DNA of 64,000 nucleotides from Bacteroides salyersiae WAL 10018 = DSM 18765 = JCM 12988 (GTDB lineage Bacteria; Bacteroidota; Bacteroidia; Bacteroidales; Bacteroidaceae), in the NCBI RefSeq assembly GCF_000381365.1, contig NZ_KB905466.1, positions 2,902,821 to 2,966,820 of the forward strand, in the 5' to 3' direction. Position numbers and translations under genes: made by a program. Below are positions 44,129 through 52,146 of the stretch, one piece after another. The notes under the pieces were generated by a model, which saw nothing but the letters and a program-made list of their open reading frames with translations, was not told where the DNA came from and ran no database searches. The stretch's first letter is position 1. Each line of letters starts with the position of its first letter.

Positions 44129-44463
44129 TTATAGCTCTGCGTTTACTTTTATTTTCTTAAAGGTTATGGATATCATGTGTCATGAAAACGTTCAAGTTTT
44201 GCAAATATAATAAAAATGCAATTTGTCATAAATAACTTTTCTGAAATAGTCTTCAGCACGATGTACTTTCTCCATAGGACTTTCAATTTTTTGTTTTCTT
44301 GAGTACATAGTCTCTTTGAGCGATTGTGTGCAGAGTTGTTTTATGCGATGCTTTAAAATCTCGTAGAAATACAGGATGTTTTGTTTTCTTCGCAATCTTT
44401 GTTATATTTGAATGTGATTAAACTATTATCTATCAATTTATTATACTAACCAAAAGCTAAACG
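44129..44463. other. Intergenic with a strong promoter
   Basis: AT-rich. A 67-codon minus-strand frame (44192-44395) has no support and overlaps the promoter of the next gene. Confidence 0.5.
44380..44410 (+). promoter_or_regulatory. Consensus Bacteroides promoter
   Basis: TTTG at 44380-44383, 19-bp spacer, TATATTTG at 44403-44410. Predicted leader about 46 nt to ATG 44464. Confidence 0.8.
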
Positions 44464-46002
44464 ATGGAAACAGTAAGGACTTTTTCAATTGGAGCAGTCG
44501 TTGTTGCTGCACTCTCTTTGTATTCGCAAATTACAACACGGACACTTCACCGAAATTTAAAGCGGGCTCTCTTTCTTGTTTTTACTTTACACTTTTCTGT
44601 ATTGGCTTATTGCCAGACTTATCCCTATGTCCGACATGATGTATTACCAAAGAATCATGTCTATCTCCGTGAGACCCCCGGTATGGATCAGCCTGTAACG
44701 GATACGGTCGGTTCCGGGCCTGTAAATACCCTGTATATGATTGATAACAGTGATCCTAAATGGGTAAAAGTTGAAATTATAAAAACGATAGTAGTAGATG
44801 AATATAAGGGGATTCAAGATTATGAGGCCGTTTTTGTGCCACGGTATGCCGAGAGGGCAAGCTTTGAAGCAGCGACAGCGTGCGAGTATAAAGTGACCGA
44901 AGGAAAGGAGATTCTGCTTCGAGAACGTCCGAATATACAAAGTAAAGTGGCTGATACGCTGAAGTCCAATGCTGTTTTTCAAGTTATGGGGCCCCGTTCC
45001 CGGCAATGGGTGGAAGTCGGTGTGACAAAGTATGTGCATAAGTATAACCGCAGAGGAAAAATTACGGGGGTTGATAAGGTCGACTATACTTATTATATGA
45101 CACAAAAAGATTTTAGCAGCAGTACTTATGCTAATGAAGTCGATCTTTCTGATTATGAGCCCGATCTGATAGAAAAATTTGGTGTAATACAAGAGAAGAT
45201 TACCAAAACGGTTACCAGAACAATAGGCAGGCATATAGATAGTGAGGTTTGGTTCCCGTGGTTGGTGCTGGGCGGAATAGTGCTTTATTTTTTACTTTCT
45301 CTCCTGTTGACAAATACTCCCAGGCTTGCATTAGCGGTAAAATATCTGATACTTACGTTTGTTTTCCTGATTGAGGTGGTCTATATTGCCCTGTTAGGAA
45401 ATGACTTTTGGTTCTGTGAACCCGAGCAGGTCGGATGGCTCAAAGCTATATTGTTTACCCTTGTGACGCTTGGGGTGGTTTTTGTGGAATTTAATCTGTT
45501 CTTCAGCTTATTGGCTGAAATGAAAACCGAAAGCCGTGATTTTAATACTTCGATCGGAGTTATACTTTTCACAGTTATTGCTCTTGTCATGTTCGTTTAT
45601 GCGTTATTTTCGGGTGGGTTGAGTGATGAGGAAAATATGTGGCTGATCTACGCTTTACTCGGAACACAAGTGCTACAAGTAATAATCTCGGCAGTGCAGT
45701 TAAGGCGTTATCCGCTATTTGCGTTAATGGTGATCCTATTCATTCCTTTGGGTACGTTCGCTATTCTTCTTACGGCTTTGAGTGTATTTAAGTTTCTTGT
45801 CTTTTTTGCTATTATCGGCCTGGTTCTCGGAGGAATTGCCAACGGACGGACGGGGCGTCCCAAAAGCGGATATGGTTCTGAAGGCTGGGAGTTGGCAAAA
45901 AACTGTCTTCATTATATCCCGAGTGGTAGCGGGTACCGGCTTAAACATGGAGAGGGGTGTTCGCTGGTATATAATGGTAAATGTGAGTTTGGCAGAATGT
46001 AG
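44464..46002 (+). CDS. SH3-like domain membrane protein, unknown
   Basis: 512 aa. N-terminal hydrophobic segments (to about residue 50) are followed by two SH3b-like stretches in the extracytoplasmic part: NHVYLRETPGMDQPVTDTVGSGPVN, and EGKEILLRERPNIQSKVADTL with WVEVGVTKYV. The C-terminal half has about six membrane helices (around 265-460). It ends with a cytosolic tail (KHGEGCSLVYNGKCEFGRM). The family is unnamed to me. Its promoter is strong. Location beside DUF3836 genes gives no functional clue. Confidence 0.75.
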   Translation: METVRTFSIGAVVVAALSLYSQITTRTLHRNLKRALFLVFTLHFSVLAYCQTYPYVRHDVLPKNHVYLRETPGMDQPVTDTVGSGPVNTLYMIDNSDPKWVKVEIIKTIVVDEYKGIQDYEAVFVPRYAERASFEAATACEYKVTEGKEILLRERPNIQSKVADTLKSNAVFQVMGPRSRQWVEVGVTKYVHKYNRRGKITGVDKVDYTYYMTQKDFSSSTYANEVDLSDYEPDLIEKFGVIQEKITKTVTRTIGRHIDSEVWFPWLVLGGIVLYFLLSLLLTNTPRLALAVKYLILTFVFLIEVVYIALLGNDFWFCEPEQVGWLKAILFTLVTLGVVFVEFNLFFSLLAEMKTESRDFNTSIGVILFTVIALVMFVYALFSGGLSDEENMWLIYALLGTQVLQVIISAVQLRRYPLFALMVILFIPLGTFAILLTALSVFKFLVFFAIIGLVLGGIANGRTGRPKSGYGSEGWELAKNCLHYIPSGSGYRLKHGEGCSLVYNGKCEFGRM

Positions 46003-46040
46003 TTTCACAGAACGATGCTTGCAGAGAAGAATGTTATTTC

Positions 46041-46061
46041 AACGTTATTTTTACGTTAACG
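46041..46061 (+). promoter_or_regulatory. Shared operator-like repeat upstream of DUF3836 gene 1
   Basis: AACGTTATTTTTACGTTAACG: two ACGTTA direct repeats 11 bp apart. Almost the same sequence occurs at 47355-47375 upstream of the paralogue. Confidence 0.55.
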
Positions 46062-46081
46062 TGGCATATTTCATCTCCATT

Positions 46082-46117
46082 GTTCGTTTCTGTGCGGACA
46101 CCTGTTCGGAAACGAAC
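46082..46117 (+). terminator. Perfect inverted repeat after the SH3-like gene
   Basis: GTTCGTTTC (46082-46090) and GAAACGAAC (46109-46117) with an 18-nt loop, but no immediate T-run. It could be a terminator or a leader structure of the next gene. Confidence 0.4.
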
Positions 46118-46257
46118 GTATCCTTAAAATAAATATTTTCTGATAATCAGTGTTTTATGATTTTGGCACAGCTCTTGACTATATAAAAGCGAAGGCGGCT
46201 GATAAAAACCTCCGCCGATAGTCAAAGAAAATAATAACAATAAAAAAAATAACGATT

Positions 46258-46677
46258 ATGAAGACAAATGTATTTTTCAAAGCAGTGGTAATGGTAGTAG
46301 TGGTAATGGCAAGTGTAATGAGTGCAAATGCAGGTAATCCCACCAATTATGTGAAGAATGATGAGATGAACGGTGAGCAGTTGGTAGTTAAAACGATCTA
46401 TCGGAATGAAGACGGTCATCTGTTCCGCCACCTCCGCTACACGTATACTTATGATTCCGAGAACCGGGTGGTCTGTAAGGAAGCTGCCAAGTGGGACAGT
46501 GTAAAAGCATGCTGGACTCCTTATTTCAAACTGAATGTGTCCTATCATTCCGATGCCGTAGAAATGAATTATGCCCTCTGGAATACAAAGAGCAATTCTT
46601 TCGATAAGAATACGGAAAAGAGCACTTATGATTTGAATAGCGATGGTATGACCCGTCTTCTGGCAAGTACGAAATAA
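46258..46677 (+). CDS. DUF3836 small exported protein (copy 1)
   Basis: 139 aa. Signal peptide MKTNVFFKAVVMVVVVMASVMSANA. The mature part contains the RHS-like beta repeat RYTYTYDSENRVVCKEAAKWD and the DUF3836 ending LNVSYHSDAVEMNYALWNTKSNSFDKN. Function unknown; the family is largely confined to Bacteroides. Convergent with its paralogue at 46774-47265. Confidence 0.88.
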   Translation: MKTNVFFKAVVMVVVVMASVMSANAGNPTNYVKNDEMNGEQLVVKTIYRNEDGHLFRHLRYTYTYDSENRVVCKEAAKWDSVKACWTPYFKLNVSYHSDAVEMNYALWNTKSNSFDKNTEKSTYDLNSDGMTRLLASTK

Positions 46678-46702
46678 GAGAATACGAAACGGGTACATAT
46701 GT

Positions 46703-46745
46703 AATACGGCTGTGAGGGGCAAACCTTTCGCAGCCGTATTTTTTG
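46703..46745. terminator. Terminator between the two DUF3836 genes
   Basis: AATACGGCTG (46703-46712) pairs with CAGCCGTATT (46731-46740), followed by TTTTTG. It serves the plus-strand gene and perhaps both. Confidence 0.85.
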
Positions 46746-46773
46746 TTAGAGTTTTTATAGAGAGAGAATTTAT

Positions 46774-47265
46774 TTACTTGTTAGCCAACAGGGTACTGTT
46801 TCCATAAAGGATGGCGTGTTCTTTCGCTAAATTCCAGTTATTTTCTTTCTTATTCCACTCGTAGCTCAGATAATTAAAGCCTTGTCCGGTATTCGTAGTT
46901 TGATACACGGCTTTGGCTCTGGAATCGGAGTATGCCCCTGTTTTGTTATCCCATGCGGTGTATTCGATGCTTGTTTCCTGCGCATTGTACGTAATATTCA
47001 GGCAATATTGCTTTTCGAAAACTTTTGTGATCTCATTCCATTTCAGAACCTCTTTCTGCGATACATTTCCTTTATTGTCATAGGTATAGTTGTACTTCAG
47101 ATATTGTTGGAGATACTTTTCGTTTTCCACTGTATATACGGTCTGACTTTCTACTTTTTCTCCGTCTGTAGTGGTGTTATAAGCAAACTGGGTGAGATTT
47201 CCGTTACTGAATGCATTGAATACGGTTGTCATTACGATTACTACTGATACTACTAAAGCTTTCAT
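46774..47265 (-). CDS. DUF3836 small exported protein (copy 2)
   Basis: 163 aa from ATG 47265. The longer frame to 47319 would begin at the promoter box. Signal peptide MKALVVSVVIVMTTVFNAFS. Mature blocks match copy 1: KYNYTYDNKGNVSQKEVLKWN, LNITYNAQETSIEYTAWDNKTGAYSD. An extra C-terminal segment (NYLSYEWNKKENNWNLAKEHAIL) makes it longer than copy 1. Function unknown. Confidence 0.88.
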   Translation of the reverse strand: MKALVVSVVIVMTTVFNAFSNGNLTQFAYNTTTDGEKVESQTVYTVENEKYLQQYLKYNYTYDNKGNVSQKEVLKWNEITKVFEKQYCLNITYNAQETSIEYTAWDNKTGAYSDSRAKAVYQTTNTGQGFNYLSYEWNKKENNWNLAKEHAILYGNSTLLANK

Positions 47266-47316
47266 ATGGCTCTTGTTTTTATGGTTTATATTCGATTTTT
47301 GTTTCTTTCGATGTTG

Positions 47317-47324
47317 CAAAGATA
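47317..47324 (-). promoter_or_regulatory. -7 box of DUF3836 gene 2
   Basis: The complement reads TATCTTTG. The operator-like repeat at 47355-47375 lies just upstream, in an activator-type position. Confidence 0.55.
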
Positions 47325-47354
47325 GGATAGCCTTATATCATAGTATGTTATCGT

Positions 47355-47375
47355 AACGTTATCTTTACGTTAATG
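47355..47375 (+). promoter_or_regulatory. Shared operator-like repeat upstream of DUF3836 gene 2
   Basis: AACGTTATCTTTACGTTAATG: ACGTTA direct repeats 11 bp apart, as at 46041-46061. The centre is about 55 bp upstream of the predicted transcription start. Confidence 0.55.
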
Positions 47376-47414
47376 TTTTTCTTCATATATCTCCGGAATA
47401 TTGCTTTGTTTTGG

Positions 47415-48770
47415 TTATTCCAGTTTTTTCAAAATTTGCCTGATCCAATTGTTCGACATGGCGTAAAACCAGGCCATAGGTACAAAACAAAACAGGAATC
47501 GTTTAGCCGAATATGCCAGAACATTTTGGATACTGTCCCACTTGTAGTCGATTTGGTAGAGAGCAATCATATATAAAGCAGACGAAATTAGGATCATCAT
47601 CAGTATCGGGAGATTATCTCTCTTTTTTATTAAATACCAACTGTTCAGTATGAGTGATAGTGATAGGAAAGTAAAGGTCCAACCGTAATAAGTCGTATTC
47701 ATAAAATGTAGTTTCATGTATTGCCAGATGATACCGGCTTTGTCCGCATCCCAATAAGGGTGAAGTATTGCGATGCTTTCTGCATATAAATTGGCCAGCT
47801 TCTCAAAAAGTATCCATAATAAAGCTGGAATGAAAGAAAAAAGTACAGGCATCGGACTTTTCCATGTTTTCTTTATTATTGCATCTATCGTAATAACGAA
47901 TAATGCAGCCAGAATAAACACGATTCCATCCGTGCGGGTCCAGATATTCAGCCCCAGTGATAAGGCACCGAGATATAAGTCTTTTTTTTCTCTGTATTTA
48001 AACCAGATAGCTATATAAATAATTCCCAATGATGCACTGACGGCATGAATGACATTCGTGGCTGACAGTGATGAAAAGGCAAACATCTCCGGGGTAATCA
48101 TCATGAAAAATACGGCAATGGCGGAACCTGTCTTGTTTATGACGCGTTTCATGCAGCCATAGAATGCTATCAGAAAGGACAGGTATATCAATGCCGGAAT
48201 AAGTTTTGAGGTTTCCGCTCCCAATAGATATACGAATGCATAGCTTAATTGGACCATCGGTGCATATACGATATAGCTTCCTGCATTGTGAATTTGTGGC
48301 ATATAATCTGCCTGGAATAAACTTAATCCTTTCAATGTATGTTCCTGTGCTATTACATAGCCTATGGTGTCGAATCCGGCAAGGCTGTCCCTATCGTAGG
48401 TCGGGAAATAGATGCATTTGGAAAAATTCATATATTCCAGATACACAATAAGCGCAATGAAGAAGAGCCAGATAAGATTATAATCAGATAATTTGAAAGA
48501 AAGGGGTTGCTTGTAGTATGCCATAAGCTCTTCTTTCCGCAGATATAGCGGAACCGATAAGATGATAATCAGAAAGAGACCGGCTGTCAATATACTTGTG
48601 GCGGTTAGTGGAATCCCCGACAGATCAATCAGAGCCATCATCATGGTTTCCAGTCCCAGTCCGACGGGAAAGGCAAGGCCTGCTTTTTCACTTGTAGAAA
48701 ACCGGATCGAAATAAGATGGATCGTGAGAAATCCTATTATGAATAGGATAATTATTCCTAAGATAAGCAT
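47415..48770 (-). CDS. Multi-pass GT-C-like membrane glycosyltransferase
   Basis: 451 aa with 10 or more membrane helices. An acidic motif in the first large loop (FPTYDRDSLAGFDTI) is like the catalytic D-x-D/E of GT-C enzymes that use polyprenyl-phosphate sugars. LSATNVIHAVSASLGIIYIAIW and SLGLNIWTRTDGIVFILAALFV are core helices. It lies 6 bp downstream of the GT2 gene; together they look like a lipid-linked sugar synthase plus a transferase. Acceptor unknown. Confidence 0.75.
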   Translation of the reverse strand: MLILGIIILFIIGFLTIHLISIRFSTSEKAGLAFPVGLGLETMMMALIDLSGIPLTATSILTAGLFLIIILSVPLYLRKEELMAYYKQPLSFKLSDYNLIWLFFIALIVYLEYMNFSKCIYFPTYDRDSLAGFDTIGYVIAQEHTLKGLSLFQADYMPQIHNAGSYIVYAPMVQLSYAFVYLLGAETSKLIPALIYLSFLIAFYGCMKRVINKTGSAIAVFFMMITPEMFAFSSLSATNVIHAVSASLGIIYIAIWFKYREKKDLYLGALSLGLNIWTRTDGIVFILAALFVITIDAIIKKTWKSPMPVLFSFIPALLWILFEKLANLYAESIAILHPYWDADKAGIIWQYMKLHFMNTTYYGWTFTFLSLSLILNSWYLIKKRDNLPILMMILISSALYMIALYQIDYKWDSIQNVLAYSAKRFLFCFVPMAWFYAMSNNWIRQILKKLE

Positions 48771-48776
48771 ATGTTA

Positions 48777-50087
48777 TTATTTGGTTTGAGGTTTTAGAGG
48801 TAATACGCCGTGCTGAAATTCTGTATCGACCGGATAAGGCAATTTTTCCATTCCTTTTCCGTTTACGATGGCAACATGGGTTATTTCATTCTTATATTTG
48901 CCGGTTTTCCGTTCACTTTCCAATATTAATTTACGGGGATACAGGAAACGGGTGGCGTAGATTTTGTTATCGATGTTTTGGGTGAATGGGCTGCCTTTCT
49001 CACGGAAATCTTTTGAGTCGGGATAAAGAATAACGGCATTTTCCGGTGTTGCCTGTTTAAGGTATAAGAGATATTCATAGCTGGTGCCGAGTTTCATCTG
49101 CATTTTCTGTTCAAAAGTCAGTTTGGGATACTTTTTGATTGTTTCCATATTGCCCCTGAGTAAGTTAAAATACACCCAGTGATATCCGGGTTGTTTGGAG
49201 AATGCATAAAATACTAAAAGTGCGGCAAGGATTAAAAAGGATACATTTTTTAGAAGCCTTCTTCTGTTTGTCACAGGCCGTGATTGGTAAGCGGTGTTTG
49301 CTTTACGCATGTTTCTGTATTGCATCGGTTGCCACTTGTTGTGGAATCGGAATTTGAATAGAATGCAGATTGCTTCAACCCCATCACACCATTTAATCTT
49401 TTTTCCCTCTTGCTTGGAACGTGGATAATAATTTATCGGAACTTCTTTTATAGCGTAGCCGCATCTGCGTGCCTTTGCGGTAATTTCGGGACAGAATCCG
49501 AACCGGTCATAGGTAAGCGGGATAGATTTCAACACAGATGCATCGAACATTTTGTAGCAAGTAGGTTCATCGGTAATTTTGCAGGAGAAAAGCAGACTTG
49601 TAATCAAGGAAATCAGTCTGCCGCCCCAATAGAAACTGTGATACGAATATTTATTATTTCTGTTTAAGAGTCTGGAGCCGTACACGATCTTGTACTTTCC
49701 CGATAAAATAGGTTGCAATAAGATTGAATAATCATTGGGATCGTATTCTAAATCGGCATCTTGTACGATGATAATCTCGCCTGTGGCATTGGTAATTCCG
49801 GTTCGTACGGCATATCCTTTTCCTCTGTTTTCTTTGAGCCTGATATATTTGATGTACATCTCGGAATGCGATTTCATTACCTGTGCCACTTTCTCGTCTG
49901 TGTGATCGGTAGAGCAATCATCGATGATGATGATTTCTTTTTTAATGGTTTCGGGTAAATCCACACGTATGATCTTTTCTAAAATACCGACGATTGTTTT
50001 AGATTCGTTGTAAGCAGGTATCAGTATCGAGAGTTTTTTAATGCTATTCTTCGCTTGCTTTTTATTTTTCATGGTATACGCATTCAT
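48777..50087 (-). CDS. GT2 glycosyltransferase with a C-terminal membrane/periplasmic extension
   Basis: 436 aa. Dolichol/polyprenyl-phosphate mannose synthase-like GT2 domain in residues 18-240: LSILIPAYNESKTIVGIL, EIIIIDDCSTDHTDE, IIVQDADLEYDPNDY, DEPTCYKMFDASVL. One membrane helix follows at about 275-292 (VSFLILAALLVFYAF). An outside domain of about 140 residues ends the protein (KQPGYHWVYFNLLRG, EYLLYLKQATPENAVILYPDS, THVAIVNGKGMEKLPYPVD). That tail is not part of the usual enzyme. First gene of the two-gene operon. Confidence 0.85.
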   Translation of the reverse strand: MNAYTMKNKKQAKNSIKKLSILIPAYNESKTIVGILEKIIRVDLPETIKKEIIIIDDCSTDHTDEKVAQVMKSHSEMYIKYIRLKENRGKGYAVRTGITNATGEIIIVQDADLEYDPNDYSILLQPILSGKYKIVYGSRLLNRNNKYSYHSFYWGGRLISLITSLLFSCKITDEPTCYKMFDASVLKSIPLTYDRFGFCPEITAKARRCGYAIKEVPINYYPRSKQEGKKIKWCDGVEAICILFKFRFHNKWQPMQYRNMRKANTAYQSRPVTNRRRLLKNVSFLILAALLVFYAFSKQPGYHWVYFNLLRGNMETIKKYPKLTFEQKMQMKLGTSYEYLLYLKQATPENAVILYPDSKDFREKGSPFTQNIDNKIYATRFLYPRKLILESERKTGKYKNEITHVAIVNGKGMEKLPYPVDTEFQHGVLPLKPQTK

Positions 50088-50183
50088 TCTTTTTTATTAT
50101 CTATAAGTAAGATAATCTTTCCGGCAAAAGACTGCATGCCCAAATGATTTTACGGAGAATTTCTTTCTTTTTTATTCAACTCT

Positions 50184-51812
50184 TTACCAGCTAAAACGTA
50201 TCCCGACAGGGATGGTGAAGGTCACCGGATGCTCTTTTCGGATGGTGCGTAGTCCGCTTCCGTCGGGAATGTAATAATTGAGAGTAGGCTCTACGTAAAA
50301 GCTGGTGTGAGGAGTGAAATGATATTGCGCACCCACACTTGCATTGATCGACCATTGGAGAGGCACGCTCAGTGAACGGTTGTCAATGTTGACTGATGCG
50401 CTGTCCATCATGTGCGAAAAGGTGTGGAGCGTTCCTTTCAGAGGAATATCTACCTGTATACCGGCCGTAGAGTAGAATGAAAGTTTTTTGAAATGTCCCC
50501 AACGGTAGGAGGCGCGTAGTGGAATGCCTATATAATGGAGCTTTTGTATTTCCTGGATGCGGTATTCTTCTCCCGTACTGAAGTCCGATTTCAGAAAGGT
50601 ATATTGCAATCCCGTTTCGAGACTCCAACGACTGTTTAGCTTTTTATTTATGGCAAGTCCGATTGTAATCGGAGAATCATGATGTTGGTATTCTACAATC
50701 CTTCCCTGATTGTTTTCGGCAATTTTCATCAGGGTAAGCGAATCTCCTAAAGTTCCCTCTTGGTAACGGGTGTTCAGATAAGCATAATATTCTTCCCAAG
50801 TGCCTACTTGTTGGGGGAAGTCTGCACCTACTTCATCATCATGAGGGGTCGCGATCAATTTGTATAGATTCTGTGCTAATTGCGGGCCTACCGATCCTGC
50901 TAACATAAGTTTCCATTTCCCGGTTTTCCGGGTACGCTGGTGGGGTACAATCTTTTCTATCGGATATGTACCGGAGATCGTTGCGTCTGGTAATTTCGAA
51001 TCGGACGATGGTAAAGGTATGCTTGCCGTAAGTTCACTTATAGGCAGGGTAGATGGAAGTGGCTCAGTATATACCGGCGGAGGGGTAATGGCCATATCGG
51101 GTAGTTGCCGGTATTTATCTTTGTGGCGAACAGGCTGTTCCGAGGAATCTGTCTGTTTGGTCTCCTGCTTTTTCTCTGCTTTTGTTTGGCGTATTACCAA
51201 TTTCGACAGACAGTTTTGTTTTTTCCAATGATCATGAAAGTTGAACAATGGAATGAAGAACAGTAACAACAGGATGAGAATCAAGCGGTAATTGACGATC
51301 ATCTTTTTTAGCAGGGCTTTTGCGCGATGCAGTTGAGAAGATGATGAATGAGGGGCTATATTCAGTAGATCGCCTATTTCTTTGTGGGATAATCCTTCGA
51401 GCACTGCCAGTTTGAAAACTTTTGAGTATCCTTCCGGCAAGCGTTCCACCAGTTCCATCATTCGGTCGTACGATATGAACTCCGTCACTAAAGGATTGTC
51501 TGCCGGTTCGTCTTCTTCGCACATTTCGGATAAAGGAACGGTGTAAGTAGAATTACTTTGATTGAGATACCGGAGTACTGTGTTCTTCATTATGACTCCC
51601 ATCCAGCTTTCCAGCCTTTCAGGATTACGCAAAGAGCCGATAGAACTAAAAATAACAATGAAACCATCATGAAGCAGGTCTTGTGCAATTTGCCTGTCGG
51701 GCACATAACGAAGGCATATCTTCATCATCTTCCCCGAATAAGTATTGTAGAGCGAGTTTAGAGCCTGCTCATCTCCTTTTTTGCACAAATCTACAAAATC
51801 AGTTCTATCCAT
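50184..51812 (-). CDS. ECF sigma factor fused to an outer-membrane beta-barrel
   Basis: 542 aa in one uninterrupted frame. Residues 1-170 are a sigma-70-type ECF domain (region 2 DRQIAQDLLHDGFIVIFSSIG; region 4 LPEGYSKVFKLAVLEGLSHKEIGDLLNI and SSSSQLHRAKALL). One membrane helix is at 176-192 (RLILILLLLFFIPLFNF). A proline-rich linker (about 200-300) is followed by a PorT-like outer-membrane beta-barrel (GKWKLMLAGSVGPQLAQNL, SLETGLQYTFLKSDFS, LHYIGIPLRASYRWG, ending GIRFSW). Related fusions occur in Bacteroides; how the two halves are sorted is unknown. Confidence 0.9.
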   Translation of the reverse strand: MDRTDFVDLCKKGDEQALNSLYNTYSGKMMKICLRYVPDRQIAQDLLHDGFIVIFSSIGSLRNPERLESWMGVIMKNTVLRYLNQSNSTYTVPLSEMCEEDEPADNPLVTEFISYDRMMELVERLPEGYSKVFKLAVLEGLSHKEIGDLLNIAPHSSSSQLHRAKALLKKMIVNYRLILILLLLFFIPLFNFHDHWKKQNCLSKLVIRQTKAEKKQETKQTDSSEQPVRHKDKYRQLPDMAITPPPVYTEPLPSTLPISELTASIPLPSSDSKLPDATISGTYPIEKIVPHQRTRKTGKWKLMLAGSVGPQLAQNLYKLIATPHDDEVGADFPQQVGTWEEYYAYLNTRYQEGTLGDSLTLMKIAENNQGRIVEYQHHDSPITIGLAINKKLNSRWSLETGLQYTFLKSDFSTGEEYRIQEIQKLHYIGIPLRASYRWGHFKKLSFYSTAGIQVDIPLKGTLHTFSHMMDSASVNIDNRSLSVPLQWSINASVGAQYHFTPHTSFYVEPTLNYYIPDGSGLRTIRKEHPVTFTIPVGIRFSW

Positions 51813-52146
51813 GTATGTATCACGACAATATTATAAATATGATACATAAAAATAGTAAAGACTGCATAAACCGGATAAATTTAACATTATAAAACGATCG
51901 GTCTTTTTGTAACAGTATGAAGTTGAGGAAAAATGTTGGTTATATATAATTACAAATGTTGAATATTAATTGAAATGTATAATTAGTTGATAAATAATGG
52001 ATTATAATCTTTACTTTTTCGACATGGAGTTTCGATCTATTTCTCGTAGAGTTTCGGACTGTTCCTCGTAGAGGAACGGTTCGTTTCTCTACGAGAAACA
52101 AATTTGTAACATTGCTTCTTGATGATAAATTGTGACGTTTTAGCTG
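51813..52146. other. Intergenic with palindrome array
   Basis: Very AT-rich left part that should hold the promoter of the sigma-barrel gene, then the palindrome array at 52017-52099. No coding frame. Confidence 0.6.
52017..52099. repeat. Four-unit palindrome array, 17-bp units every 22 bp (family B)
   Basis: Units at 52083-52099 (GTTTCTCTACGAGAAAC, perfect 7-bp arms), 52061-52077 (GTTCCTCGTAGAGGAAC, perfect arms), 52039-52055 (ATTTCTCGTAGAGTTTC, imperfect) and a worn copy at 52017-52033. Unit starts are 22 bp apart. Confidence 0.8.

Noticed and set aside
44192..44395. 67-codon minus-strand frame with charged helical translation
   Set aside because: No ribosome site or family resemblance. 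It ends in the zone of a consensus promoter for the opposite strand. It could be a relic but cannot be supported.
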